Shown here in pieces: positions 1 to 8,532 of a DNA stretch of 64,000 nt. The notes under the pieces are model-generated. The model was not told the origin of the DNA. It saw only the letters and a program-made list of their open reading frames with translations, and made no database searches. The stretch is taken from positions 158,850-222,849 of the forward strand of contig NZ_BDAX01000023.1 in the NCBI RefSeq assembly GCF_001612665.1, given 5' to 3'. The position numbers and the translations under genes are program-made. The DNA is from Nocardia alba NBRC 108234 (GTDB lineage Bacteria > Actinomycetota > Actinomycetes > Mycobacteriales > Mycobacteriaceae). Within the stretch, counting starts at the first letter, position 1. The number at the start of each line of letters is the position of its first letter.

Positions 1-11
1 AACGCAGTCGA

Positions 12-791
12 TCAGATCGGGAGTTTGCGGAAGATCGGGCGCGGCACGTGGCGCAGCGCCGACATCAGGAAGCGGGCCTCGCCCGGTGCCCAGACGATCT
101 CGGTGCCCTTCTCCGACGCGGCGACGGCGAGCTTGGCGACGTCCTCCGGGTCGACGGTGAGCGGGGCTTCCTTGGCGCCGGTGGCTTCCCAATGGGCCTT
201 GGTCGCCGAGGTGCGCACCTGCATCGGCCGGATGACGGTGACGCGCGGACCGAAGGGACGCAGCGCCTCGCCGAGGCCGAGGTAGAAGCCATCGAGGCCG
301 GCCTTGGTGGAGCCGTAGACGAAGTTGGAGCGGCGAACGCGCTCACCGGCCACCGACGACATCACGATGATCCGGCCGTGGCCCTGTGCCTTGAACTTCT
401 CGCCCACCAGCACGCCCACCGACACACCGGCGGTGTAGTTGATGCCGACGGTCATGACCGCCTTGCGCTGGTTCTGCCACAGCTCCTCGGCATCGCCGAG
501 CACACCGAACGCCACGATCGCGACGTCGACGTCACCCGCGGCGAACGCGGAGTCGACGACCTTGGGGTGGGACTCGGTGTCGAGCGCGTCGAAGTCGATG
601 ACGTCGACCTGGGTCGCGCCGGCGGCCTTCACCTGGGTGACGGCGTTCTCGAGCAGCGGATCGCCGGGCAGGTTCGCCAGGATGACCCTGGCCGGGCTCT
701 TGGCCAGGTACTCGCCGACGATCGCGAGACCGATCTCGGAGGTGCCGCCGAAGAGCAGGATGGTCTGCGGGTTGCCAACTGCGTTGATCAC
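12..791 (-). CDS. dprE2: Decaprenylphosphoryl-2-keto-beta-D-erythro-pentose reductase DprE2
   Basis: Short-chain dehydrogenase that completes epimerisation of decaprenyl-phosphoryl-ribose (DPR) to the arabinose donor (DPA), using the keto intermediate made by DprE1. The 259-residue product has the cofactor glycine motif GGTSEIG near residues 15-21, serines near 145-146, and the catalytic YGSTK (Tyr159, Lys163). Length fits the family (about 254 in M. tuberculosis). I chose the GTG at 791 because it overlaps the dprE1 stop in a GTGA (788-791), so the two are translationally coupled. A longer in-frame reading exists upstream but runs through dprE1 in another frame. Identification is firm from family and neighbour. 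Confidence 0.96.
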   Translation of the reverse strand: MINAVGNPQTILLFGGTSEIGLAIVGEYLAKSPARVILANLPGDPLLENAVTQVKAAGATQVDVIDFDALDTESHPKVVDSAFAAGDVDVAIVAFGVLGDAEELWQNQRKAVMTVGINYTAGVSVGVLVGEKFKAQGHGRIIVMSSVAGERVRRSNFVYGSTKAGLDGFYLGLGEALRPFGPRVTVIRPMQVRTSATKAHWEATGAKEAPLTVDPEDVAKLAVAASEKGTEIVWAPGEARFLMSALRHVPRPIFRKLPI

Positions 792-2215
792 TGGAGCTCC
801 AGCCTCCTGGCCATATCGGACATGAACACACCATTCGGGTCGACGCTGCGGCGGACCTTGATCCACTCGTCGATCCGCGGGTACATCTTGTGGAAGGTCT
901 CGGCCGAGGTGCGCGAATCCTTCGCGGTGTAGAGCCGCCCGCCGAACTCGAGCACGCGCCGGTCGAGCTCGGTGACGAACTCGTTGAGTCCACGCGAGAT
1001 CGGGAAGTCGACGCAGATGTTCCAGCCCGCCATCGGGAAGCTCAGCGGCGCCTGGTTGCCCTCGCCGAACAGCTTGAACACGTTGAGGAACGAGTAGAAA
1101 CCCGAGCTCTGGATGTCGATGATGATGCGCTTGAACTCTTCGACCGACTCCGGCGGGACCACGAACTGGTACTGCAGGAAGCCGTTGGAGCCGTAGCCAC
1201 GGTTCCATTCACCCATCATGTCGAGCGGGTGGTAGAAGGCGGTCAGGCTCTGCGCCTTGCCCCGGTAGGTGCCCGACTTGCGGTACCAGACCTCACCGAT
1301 CGGCCCGAACGTGTACTTGTTGGCCAGCCCGTTGGGGAACACATCGGGCAGCGTGAAGAAGGTCTTGCCGTTGAAGCGCAGCGGGTCCTTCTGCAGCTTC
1401 TTCGGCAGCTGATCGACCTTGGCCAGGTTGCCGCGGGAGATGGCCGCGCGGCCCAGGTTGGGCAGCGGGCTGATGGCGTCGAACCAGGCCGAGCTGTACT
1501 CGTACTCGTCCTCGGACCCGTCGCTGTGGAAGGCGATGGTCTCGTCGAGCGTGCTGGTCACGTCGCCGTCGGCGATGAAGTAGGCCGTCTCGGTCGGGGT
1601 CATCTCGACGGTGGCCCGCAGGATGATGCCGGTCAGCCCGCAGCCGCCGATGGTGGCCCAGAACAGCTCGGGATCGGACGCGGCGGTGATCGTGCGGACC
1701 ACGCCGTCGGCGGTGAGCAGATCCATCGAGCGCACGTGGTTGCCGAAGCTGCCTGCGCTGTGGTGGTTCTTGCCGTGGATATCGGAGCCGATGGCGCCAC
1801 CGATGGTGACCTGCCGGGTGCCGGGTAGCACCGGAACCCAGAGGCCGAACGGTAGCGCTGCCTTCATCAGCTGGTCGAGGTCGACGCCGCCGTCCACGTC
1901 GACGAGGCGGGTGGCCGCGTCGATGCTGTGGATCTTGTTCAGCGCGGGCATGTCGATCACGAGGCCGCCCGCGTTCTGCGAGTTGTCGCCGTATGAGCGG
2001 CCGAGGCCACGCGCGATCACGCCGCGTCGCAGATGCGTCGGCTTCGAGTCGTTGTCCTGCGCCACCATGCTCACGGCCTTGGCGATCAATTCCGGATCGC
2101 TGGTCGAGAGCACTTCGGCGGAGGTGGGTGCGGTGCGACCCCAACCGGTGAGCTTGCGGGTGCGCGTAGGGAGCGCGAACGCGTCATCGTTGGTGGTCGA
2201 AATGTTCTCAGACAT
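788..2215 (-). CDS. dprE1: Decaprenylphosphoryl-beta-D-ribose 2-oxidase DprE1
   Basis: FAD-dependent oxidase acting on decaprenyl-phosphoryl-ribose in the cell-wall arabinan pathway, and the target of benzothiazinones. The 475-residue protein has the VAO-type FAD segment ARGLGRSYGDN near residues 69-78 and the C-terminal WNICVDFP, where Cys401 matches the benzothiazinone-binding cysteine (Cys387 in M. tuberculosis). AKDSR (Lys432) matches the flavin/substrate lysine. The presence of Cys401 predicts intrinsic benzothiazinone sensitivity at the target level (inference). It is the first gene of a two-gene operon with dprE2 and lies divergent from the GtrA gene. Confidence 0.97.
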   Translation of the reverse strand: MSENISTTNDDAFALPTRTRKLTGWGRTAPTSAEVLSTSDPELIAKAVSMVAQDNDSKPTHLRRGVIARGLGRSYGDNSQNAGGLVIDMPALNKIHSIDAATRLVDVDGGVDLDQLMKAALPFGLWVPVLPGTRQVTIGGAIGSDIHGKNHHSAGSFGNHVRSMDLLTADGVVRTITAASDPELFWATIGGCGLTGIILRATVEMTPTETAYFIADGDVTSTLDETIAFHSDGSEDEYEYSSAWFDAISPLPNLGRAAISRGNLAKVDQLPKKLQKDPLRFNGKTFFTLPDVFPNGLANKYTFGPIGEVWYRKSGTYRGKAQSLTAFYHPLDMMGEWNRGYGSNGFLQYQFVVPPESVEEFKRIIIDIQSSGFYSFLNVFKLFGEGNQAPLSFPMAGWNICVDFPISRGLNEFVTELDRRVLEFGGRLYTAKDSRTSAETFHKMYPRIDEWIKVRRSVDPNGVFMSDMARRLELQ

Positions 2216-2284
2216 CGGCTAAGAGGCTACATGCATGGCGGGTATACGTGGCAGGACAGTGCGCCGGTCTCGTACGCTGCTCAC

Positions 2285-2740
2285 GTGCAAGCCCAACCGC
2301 ATCTGCCGCTACCCGCCGAAATTCCCCTGGTCGACGAGCCCGGCGGGACCGATGTCGACCTCAAGACGCAGATCGTGCGGTTCACGCTGACGGGTGGTCT
2401 GTCGGCGGTCGTCGACTACGGCATCTACAGCCTGCTGCTGAATCTGCTCGGGTTGCCGGTGAGCCTGGCCAAGGCGATCAGTTTCGTCGCGGGCACCACC
2501 ACGGCGTACCTGATCAACCGGCGCTGGACGTTCAAGGCCGAGCCGAGCAGGGCCAGGTTCTTCGCGGTGGTCGCCCTGTACGCGGTGACGTTCGCGGTGC
2601 AGGTGGGGATCAACGCGGCGCTGTACGCCGCGCTGCCCGACGAGTGGTGGCGTCAGCCCCTCGCGTTCGTGATCGCGCAGGGCACGGCGACCGTCATCAA
2701 CTTCGTCGTGCAGCGTGTGGTGATCTTCAAGATCGCGTAG
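2285..2740 (+). CDS. GtrA family membrane protein (Rv3789-like)
   Basis: A 151-residue protein with four predicted membrane helices, the GtrA fold. Motifs are FTLTGGLSAVVDYGIYSL in helix 1 and the loop INRRWTFK. GtrA proteins are proposed to flip or anchor polyprenyl-linked sugars; the M. tuberculosis homologue Rv3789 sits beside dprE1 and has been linked to arabinan assembly. Here the gene is divergent from dprE1 rather than co-directional. The GTG at 2285 gives the usual length; an ATG at 2231 is in frame but lies close to the dprE1 start. It ends flush against the convergent PNPOx-like gene. A second GtrA gene lies at 17881. Confidence 0.88.
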   Translation: MQAQPHLPLPAEIPLVDEPGGTDVDLKTQIVRFTLTGGLSAVVDYGIYSLLLNLLGLPVSLAKAISFVAGTTTAYLINRRWTFKAEPSRARFFAVVALYAVTFAVQVGINAALYAALPDEWWRQPLAFVIAQGTATVINFVVQRVVIFKIA

Positions 2741-3367
2741 TCAGCTGGCCTCGGCGACGGCCGGGGCCTGTTTGCCCGCTTTGACGCCGAAGTAGTCGCC
2801 GCCCTTGGCGCGCACGTTGTCGGTGCCCCATGCCCGCTGATCCCGCACCACCGGGACCATCTGCGGAATGTGCTTGCGGCAGTGGATGTATGCCTCTTCC
2901 ACCTCGACGACCACCCACACCTGCGAGGTCTTTCCCCGCTCGGCGGGCGGCAGGTCGGTGACGTCGGCGCGCAACTCGCTGTCGGCGACCATGCGGGCCT
3001 TACCGTTGATGTGCAGGCCGATGAGGTCGCGAACGAAGTCGATCATCAGGATTCCCACGTGCGGGTTCTCGAGAATATTGCCGAGGCTGGCCATCACCCC
3101 GTTACCCCGGTACTCGGGGTACGCAATCGTGCGATCGTCGATCACGTGCAGAAATCCGGGGGGCCCCGCCCGGAAGCTGGAGTCACATTCACCGTGTGAA
3201 TCCGAGGTGGCGATGAAGGCCATGTCCATCCGGGCGACGAAATCGACCATCGTGGGATTCAGATAGTCGATCATCTGGTCGTCGTAGAAGCGTTCGGCTC
3301 TCTCCGAGGTGCCCAACGTGTCCTGTAGCTCGCGTTCTCCGTCGCTGCCGACGAATTCTTCGGGCAT
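2741..3367 (-). CDS. Pyridoxamine 5'-phosphate oxidase family protein
   Basis: A 208-residue flavin-reductase-like split-barrel protein of the PNPOx-like group. Supporting segments are MDMAFIATSDSHGECDSS (strand one), the conserved PEYRGNG loop and the strand HVGILMIDF. Such proteins bind FMN or F420, and the substrate cannot be read from the sequence. A poly-G stretch precedes the ATG. It is convergent with the GtrA gene, the two stop codons being adjacent. The 3368-3534 gap on its 5' side should carry the promoter, but no clear -10/-35 pair was picked out. Confidence 0.85.
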   Translation of the reverse strand: MPEEFVGSDGERELQDTLGTSERAERFYDDQMIDYLNPTMVDFVARMDMAFIATSDSHGECDSSFRAGPPGFLHVIDDRTIAYPEYRGNGVMASLGNILENPHVGILMIDFVRDLIGLHINGKARMVADSELRADVTDLPPAERGKTSQVWVVVEVEEAYIHCRKHIPQMVPVVRDQRAWGTDNVRAKGGDYFGVKAGKQAPAVAEAS

Positions 3368-3534
3368 CGGGCCCCCTCTGCTAGCCGTACCGGTTGATGC
3401 GGGCTTCTAGCGAAACCCCCGTTGTGACCGCAATCTCACTCAGTCTAGGAGACTCTCACCAATGGCGGGGCGTGTCCATTGTTGCGAATGAAGTGAATGC
3501 CGAGTTTGCGCAACGGTTCCCGGGCGGGGACCGA

Positions 3535-5694
3535 TCAGACCGGGCCTACCGTCACCGGCACTCCGTTGAACACCGCTGTCCCGCTGACTCGGTCGACCAC
3601 TGAATCATCGGTCAGCACATTGGCATTCACACCGGCGTGCGCGAGCGCGACCGACTGGGTGGTGCTCGCGCCGTGCCCCCAGCCGTGCGGCAGGCTCACC
3701 ACACCGCGCATGATCGTCGGCGTCAGCTCGACCTGGACCGTCAACGAGCCGGCCGCCGAGGTGATCTCGGCCTGCTCGCCGAGACCGAGGCGGGTCGCGT
3801 CGTCGGGGTGGACCTGCAGGGTGCAGCGGTTGGAACCGCCGACCAGGCCCGCGATGTTGTGCATCCAGCTGTTGTTGGAGCGCAGCTGACGTCGTCCGAT
3901 CAGCACCATCGCGGGCGCGGTGCTCGCCAGCCCGGCGCGCAGGCGCGCCACGTCGGCGACCAGTTGCGGCGGTGCCAGTTCCACCTGCTTCGACGCGGTG
4001 CGCAGCACGCCGGGCAGCCGGGGCCGCAGTGGGCCGAGGTCGAGGCCGTGTGGGTTGTCGAGCAGGGTCTTCAGGCTGAGGTCGCCGCCGTTCCAGGCGC
4101 CGTACGGGCCGAGCTTGAGCATCAGGTCGAGGCGCTGTTCGGTGGTGTTCTCGCCGGTCAGCTCATCGCGGCGCTCGCTCATATCCGCGTTGTGCAAAGT
4201 GCCGACGATGACGAGCTCGTCGACCATCGCGATCGGGCTCTCGGCACCCGTCCCGGCATGCGGCTGACCACTTACCGCGGCCGCCAGCCGGGCCACCACC
4301 GCCGATTCCGACGGCCGCTCGCCCAGCGAGACCAGGGGCGGGGAGTAGCGCGCGTAATTGCGCACCGCGAACTGCAGCAGCGCGAAATCGAAGTGCGGCG
4401 ACTGCACCGAACGTGGCGGCGGCAGGATCACATTCGCGTGTCTCGTCGTCTCGTTGACATACCGATCCACACTCACCATGAAATCCAGCCCGGCCAGGCC
4501 ACGGTCGAGGCGCGCACCGCTCGGCGCGGACAGCACGGGGTTGCCCGCCACCGTCACCAGCGCCCTGATCTGCCCCTCGCCCGGTGTCTCGATCTCGTCG
4601 GCGAGGGTGGCGACGGGCAGTTCGCCCATGGCCTCCGGCAGCTCACGGACCCGGCTGGTCCAGCGACCGAGCCGGAACGGCTTGCTGCGCCGCACCCCGC
4701 CCGCCGCGGCTTCGGCGAACATGGCGCCGCCGGGGGAGTCGAGGTTGCCGGTGAGGGTGTTCACGGCGTCGACGAGCCACTGGGTGAGCGTGCCGAACTC
4801 GGCGGTGCAGGTACCGATCCGCGCGTAGACGGCCGAGGTCGGCGCGGCCGCGAGTTCGCGGGCGAGCGCGCGGATGGTGTCGGCGGGGATGCCGGTGCGC
4901 TCGGTCACCGCGTCCGGTGGGAAGTCGAGGGCGCTCGCGCGTAGCTCGTCGAGCCCGGCCACGTCGACGCGCACGTCGGTCAAGCCCTCGTCGAACAGCG
5001 TGTGCACGATCCCGAACAGCAGATACGCGTCCGAACCCGGCCGGATGAACAGGTGCTGGTCGGCGAGCGCGGCGGTTCTGGTCTCGCGCGGGTCGACCAC
5101 CACCAGCTTGCCCCCGCGCGCCCGCAACGCCTTCAACCGCCCGGGGAAGTCGGGCGCGGTGCACAGCGATCCGTTGGATTCGAGCGGATTGGCGCCGAGC
5201 ATCAGCAGGAAGTCGGTGCGGTCGAGGTCGGGGACCGGCACCGTCAGCGGGTCGCCGAACATGAGCCCGGCCGCGACCTGCTTGGGCATCTGGTCGGCCG
5301 AGCTCGCGCTGTAGATGTGACGGGTGCTCAGCGCGCGAATCAGCACAGGTAGGTAGAGCGCGCCCGCGACGGTGTGCGCGTTGGGATTGCCCAGGTACAC
5401 CGCGGCCGCGCCGCGCGGGATCTCGGCGAAGGCGGCCGCGATCAGGTCGAACGCCTCGTCCCAGCCCGCGGCACGGAAACCGTCTCCGTCGCGGATCAGC
5501 GGGGTGGTGACGAGGTCGGGATCGCCGTCGAGCTTGCCGAAGCTGGCGCCCTTCGGGCACAGGAAGCCCTTGCTGAACGGGTCGTCGCGGTCGCCGCGTA
5601 CCGACAGCACCTGATCGGCGTCATCGAGGGTGACCGTGAGACCACACACAGCCTCACACAACGGACAGGTACGCAGCAGCGAACGTGGAGCCAT
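3535..5694 (-). CDS. Molybdopterin-dependent oxidoreductase with 4Fe-4S cluster
   Basis: A 719-residue member of the DMSO reductase superfamily. The N-terminal cluster motif is Cys10, Cys13, Cys17 and Cys46 (CPLCEAVC ... FLCPKG). It is followed by the molybdopterin domain (FLLMLGANPLESNGS, LVVVDPRETRTA) and a C-terminal dinucleotide-binding domain (SLPHGWGHG). No Tat signal is visible, so it is probably cytoplasmic. The residue in the usual metal-ligand region reads NPLESNGS; I see no cysteine or selenocysteine there, so a formate-dehydrogenase assignment would be speculative. No partner subunit lies alongside. The physiological substrate is unknown. Confidence 0.88.
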   Translation of the reverse strand: MAPRSLLRTCPLCEAVCGLTVTLDDADQVLSVRGDRDDPFSKGFLCPKGASFGKLDGDPDLVTTPLIRDGDGFRAAGWDEAFDLIAAAFAEIPRGAAAVYLGNPNAHTVAGALYLPVLIRALSTRHIYSASSADQMPKQVAAGLMFGDPLTVPVPDLDRTDFLLMLGANPLESNGSLCTAPDFPGRLKALRARGGKLVVVDPRETRTAALADQHLFIRPGSDAYLLFGIVHTLFDEGLTDVRVDVAGLDELRASALDFPPDAVTERTGIPADTIRALARELAAAPTSAVYARIGTCTAEFGTLTQWLVDAVNTLTGNLDSPGGAMFAEAAAGGVRRSKPFRLGRWTSRVRELPEAMGELPVATLADEIETPGEGQIRALVTVAGNPVLSAPSGARLDRGLAGLDFMVSVDRYVNETTRHANVILPPPRSVQSPHFDFALLQFAVRNYARYSPPLVSLGERPSESAVVARLAAAVSGQPHAGTGAESPIAMVDELVIVGTLHNADMSERRDELTGENTTEQRLDLMLKLGPYGAWNGGDLSLKTLLDNPHGLDLGPLRPRLPGVLRTASKQVELAPPQLVADVARLRAGLASTAPAMVLIGRRQLRSNNSWMHNIAGLVGGSNRCTLQVHPDDATRLGLGEQAEITSAAGSLTVQVELTPTIMRGVVSLPHGWGHGASTTQSVALAHAGVNANVLTDDSVVDRVSGTAVFNGVPVTVGPV

Positions 5695-5741
5695 ATCTCA
5701 TGCTTACGCCACTGGTGGGGGCGGTGGCTGGAAACGCCGAA

Positions 5742-5786
5742 AACCCGCGAGCGGCGACGTCGGGGAGGCGTCGCGCTTCGCGGGTT
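5742..5786. terminator. Hairpin terminator
   Basis: Arms AACCCGCGA (5742-5750) and TCGCGGGTT (5778-5786) pair perfectly, with an inner stem GCGACG (5754-5759) / CGTCGC (5769-5774). It lies just downstream of the hypothetical gene ending at 5801 and before the oxidoreductase start. There is no long T tract. Confidence 0.6.
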
Positions 5787-5800
5787 CGGGCTGGTTCAGA

Positions 5801-6307
5801 TCAGCTGGCCAGGGTCAGCTTCGCGCGCTTGCCGCCGGTCCGCCTGCGGGCCATCGCCGAGCGCACGGCCGCACCGAGGGCGACGACCGGCGGAATCCAG
5901 CGAGCCTCGGTGGGCGCCACGCCCCAGGAGGCGCTGCCCGCGGCGAGCTGGGTCGGCGGCAGCGGGATGCTCGCACCGTCGGTGTGCACGATGACGCCTG
6001 CCTCGCGCAGGGCCTCGATCGCCATGGCGGCCTTGCGGACACCGGTGACCAGGTGGATCTCACGACGCTCCTGGCCCGGGATCTCGATCACGGGGCCGGA
6101 CAGGTTGTTGGCGCGCAGGAAGCGGCGAACATCGCCCGCGATCTCACCGGTGATCTCGATGGCCGAGACCTCGTCGTCGGTGATCAAGCAGAGGCCGTTG
6201 GTGGTTTCAGCGACCGTCCATCCACGCGCGGCGTACTCCTGCGCGGCGGCACCCTTGTCGGCACCCGTAGTGGTGGTCGGAAACGTCGTGCGCACTGTGT
6301 TCTCCAT
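5801..6307 (-). CDS. Conserved hypothetical protein, possible PrimPol-N-like fragment
   Basis: A 168-residue protein that I do not recognise with confidence. The N-terminal half (QEYAARGWTVAETTNG, then TDDEVSAIEI) weakly recalls the N-terminal domain of bifunctional DNA primase/polymerases, but the catalytic acidic pattern is not convincing. The C-terminal third has one hydrophobic stretch (WIPPVVALGAAVRSAM) and ends in a basic tail (RRRTGGKRAK). The start is uncertain: the ATG at 6307 has almost no spacing from its G-rich stretch, while a GTG at 6295 has GGAG six bases upstream. It stands alone, with a hairpin terminator downstream. Confidence 0.7.
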   Translation of the reverse strand: MENTVRTTFPTTTTGADKGAAAQEYAARGWTVAETTNGLCLITDDEVSAIEITGEIAGDVRRFLRANNLSGPVIEIPGQERREIHLVTGVRKAAMAIEALREAGVIVHTDGASIPLPPTQLAAGSASWGVAPTEARWIPPVVALGAAVRSAMARRRTGGKRAKLTLAS

Positions 6308-6487
6308 TCCCCGAAGAGCTCTGTTCCTGCGTTCATGGGCGTATCGGCCTGAGGTAGCCGAGTCGTTACGCCGTTACCGAAAAATATTCGTGAGTGTTCG
6401 CTTCGTCTCAGTCCGGTAACCTTCGCTATCGCAGGTAGCCCGCCGCCCGGGTTGGCGTCGGGGTCGAAAGCGGGCAGGATTCGGTAC

Positions 6488-7072
6488 ATGACCGAAGCGC
6501 CTGGCACACCCGAGTCGAACGACGGGGATGCCGAGGAGTTCGACGCCGAATCCCGTTGGCTCTCTTGGAAAGCGGCCGACGGCAAGCGATCCGATCGTGC
6601 CGATGAAGTGTCCTATGCGGCCGATCTGGCGCGCGACGCGGGGTTCGATGAACCGTTCCGCAGCACCGGTTCCGCTAAACAGTGGGCCGCCGAAGCCGCC
6701 CGTTCGCTGCTGGATGTGCAGTTCCGCAGGCCCGCGACCAGGACATTGTTGCCCCTGGCCTATGTATTGGGCGTCGTGTCCTTCGCCATCGGCCTGCCGA
6801 TCGCCTTCGTCGTGCTGATGTGGAAGGCCTCCGCGGTATTGGGAGTACTGGCCGCGCTGGTATCGATCCCGCTCGGTCTCACCATCGCGGCCTCGGTCCG
6901 GCTGATGCTCGAATTCGCCGACAACGCCGCCCGGCTGGCGGGCCGTGTCGAACACATCAGCGACCTGGCCGACGGACTGTTCCAGGCGCTGTCCGATGTC
7001 GCCGAACCGGTCAGTCAACTCTCCGAAGATGTTCGCGCGGTGCAGTTCTGGCGGTTCCGAAAGAAAAAATAG
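6488..7072 (+). CDS. DUF4282 domain membrane protein
   Basis: A 194-residue protein with an acidic N-terminal region (residues 1-70) and the DUF4282 core: LLDVQFRRPATRTLLPLAY, two membrane helices with a short turn, then an amphipathic segment (LEFADNAARLAGRVEHIS). It ends in RFRKKK, a basic cytoplasmic tail. The ATG at 6488 fits the domain; the upstream in-frame start at 6452 lacks support. DUF4282 proteins have no assigned function. It probably forms a separate unit from the downstream regulator. Confidence 0.82.
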   Translation: MTEAPGTPESNDGDAEEFDAESRWLSWKAADGKRSDRADEVSYAADLARDAGFDEPFRSTGSAKQWAAEAARSLLDVQFRRPATRTLLPLAYVLGVVSFAIGLPIAFVVLMWKASAVLGVLAALVSIPLGLTIAASVRLMLEFADNAARLAGRVEHISDLADGLFQALSDVAEPVSQLSEDVRAVQFWRFRKKK

Positions 7073-7195
7073 GTCTTGCGCGGTGCCGGATTCATTGTGA
7101 AACAATCCGTACGCAGATCCGACGATATGTCGGCCGCGTAGGGCGATCTCCGAAAGTTCCGTCCGGGGACCGGAGTTCGGATACAGGGGGGAAGT

Positions 7196-8041
7196 ATGGC
7201 TTCACCGCAGGGCGTCACGGGTTCCACCATGCCGCGCAGGCAACTGGGCAGGCACTTGCGTGACCTGCGCAATCGCGCGCGGATGACAACGAGAACCGCC
7301 GCGGCGCAACTGGAGTGGTCGGAAGCGAAGATCTGGCGGATCGAAACGGGGCAGACGTCGTTGCGCAGCCTCGACGTCGAGGCCATGTGCAAGGTGTACG
7401 GCGCGCCCGCCGATCTGGTCGAACCGCTGGCAGCCTTGGCTCGCGAGACCAAAGCGAGGGGCTGGTGGACGAGCTACGGCGACGTGATCGCGGAGGGATT
7501 CGAGGTCTACATCGGGCTGGAGGAGGCCGCGTCGGGGCTCACGCTCTACGAGGACGGCCTCATCCCGGTCCTGCTGCAAACCGAGGACTACGCGAGAGCG
7601 CTGCTCGAACAGACGATTCCCGGGTTGACCGACGCGGAACTCGAGCGCAGGCTGCGCGTGATGGCAGCCAGGCAGGCCCTGGTCACCAGGGCCGACGCGC
7701 CGTTGCGACTCGATGTGGTGCTGGCCGAGTCGGTGCTCACCCGCGCCATCGGTGACGACCGCGTGCGCGCGGGCCAACTCGCGCGATTGCGAGAGCTGGC
7801 CGCGCGCGAAACGGTGCGGATCCAGGTGGTTCCCGGCGATTGCGCTTACCACGCCGGTCTCGAATCGGGCCGGTTCGTGATCCTGGATTTCGGCGTCGAC
7901 GATTCCGTGGATCGCCCGGAGCCGCCGGTGATCTTCGTCGAGACCTTCGCGGGCAGCACCTACCTGGACAAACCCGCCGAATGTGACCGCTACCGGCGCG
8001 CTTTCACCGATATCGCGGCGGCGGCTACGGGCACGCTGTAG
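7196..8041 (+). CDS. XRE family regulator with DUF5753 domain
   Basis: A 281-residue regulator with an N-terminal helix-turn-helix (RRQLGRHLRDLRNRARMTTR, then WSEAKIWRIETGQ) and a C-terminal DUF5753 domain (ALARETKARGWWTSYGD, LIPVLLQTEDYARALL). This Scr1/BldB-associated class is common in Streptomyces and Nocardia and often pairs with a small DUF397 partner; no DUF397 gene is seen here. A G-rich ribosome-binding stretch precedes the ATG. Its 3' end overlaps the convergent MarR gene by 17 bp. Confidence 0.9.
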   Translation: MASPQGVTGSTMPRRQLGRHLRDLRNRARMTTRTAAAQLEWSEAKIWRIETGQTSLRSLDVEAMCKVYGAPADLVEPLAALARETKARGWWTSYGDVIAEGFEVYIGLEEAASGLTLYEDGLIPVLLQTEDYARALLEQTIPGLTDAELERRLRVMAARQALVTRADAPLRLDVVLAESVLTRAIGDDRVRAGQLARLRELAARETVRIQVVPGDCAYHAGLESGRFVILDFGVDDSVDRPEPPVIFVETFAGSTYLDKPAECDRYRRAFTDIAAAATGTL

Positions 8042-8447
8042 AGGTTTCCCAGGAGCCCGCGAGCACCGACCGGTGGGTGGGCAGGGCTTGGTCGTAGACC
8101 TCCCTGCCCTTCTCGGTGAGGTGCACGAAGATCGCGCGCCGGTCCATATCGCACATGCTGCGTTCCACCAGACCGTCGCGTTCGAGCCGGGCCACCGTAC
8201 GCGACAGCGCGCTCTGGCTCAGGTAGATGTCCTGGGCCAGCTCGGTCATGCGGTACTTCTGACACGCCGCGTCGACCAATCGGTCCAGCGTTTCGAATTC
8301 GCTGAGGCCGATCTCATGGTCTCGTTGGAGCGCCTTCTCCAGCGCGCAGCTCACGGCGGCATGCCGTTCGAGCAGTTCGCGCCACTGACCGACCAGCTCG
8401 GAGGGCGCTTCGGTGCGCCGAGCTGACGTGATGGCCGGGTTCGACAT
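8025..8447 (-). CDS. MarR family transcriptional regulator
   Basis: A 140-residue winged-helix regulator. The recognition helix region is YLSQSALSRTVARLERDGL and the wing is SMCDMDRRAIFVHLTEKG. It is divergent from the MFS exporter gene at 8533, the standard arrangement for a local repressor of an efflux pump. The 85 bp between the two genes carries palindromic sites that are candidate operators. The inducer is unknown. Confidence 0.92.
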   Translation of the reverse strand: MSNPAITSARRTEAPSELVGQWRELLERHAAVSCALEKALQRDHEIGLSEFETLDRLVDAACQKYRMTELAQDIYLSQSALSRTVARLERDGLVERSMCDMDRRAIFVHLTEKGREVYDQALPTHRSVLAGSWETSTACP

Positions 8448-8470
8448 GGCCTCATCTTAGTGGTTGGTGT

Positions 8471-8520
8471 TTGTGCATGCAACGGCATTTTATGTGTTGG
8501 CAATTAATGCACACGCATGT
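8471..8520. promoter_or_regulatory. Candidate MarR operators
   Basis: Two palindromic sites lie between the marR-type and MFS genes. The first, TTGTGCATGCAA at 8471-8482, contains TGCATGCA. The second is TTAATGCACACGCATGTAA near 8504-8522, with arms ATGC/GCAT around ACAC. The shared GCAT core and divergent setting suggest one regulator binding both; this is inference. Confidence 0.5.
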
Positions 8521-8532
8521 AATGTCCTCCGC

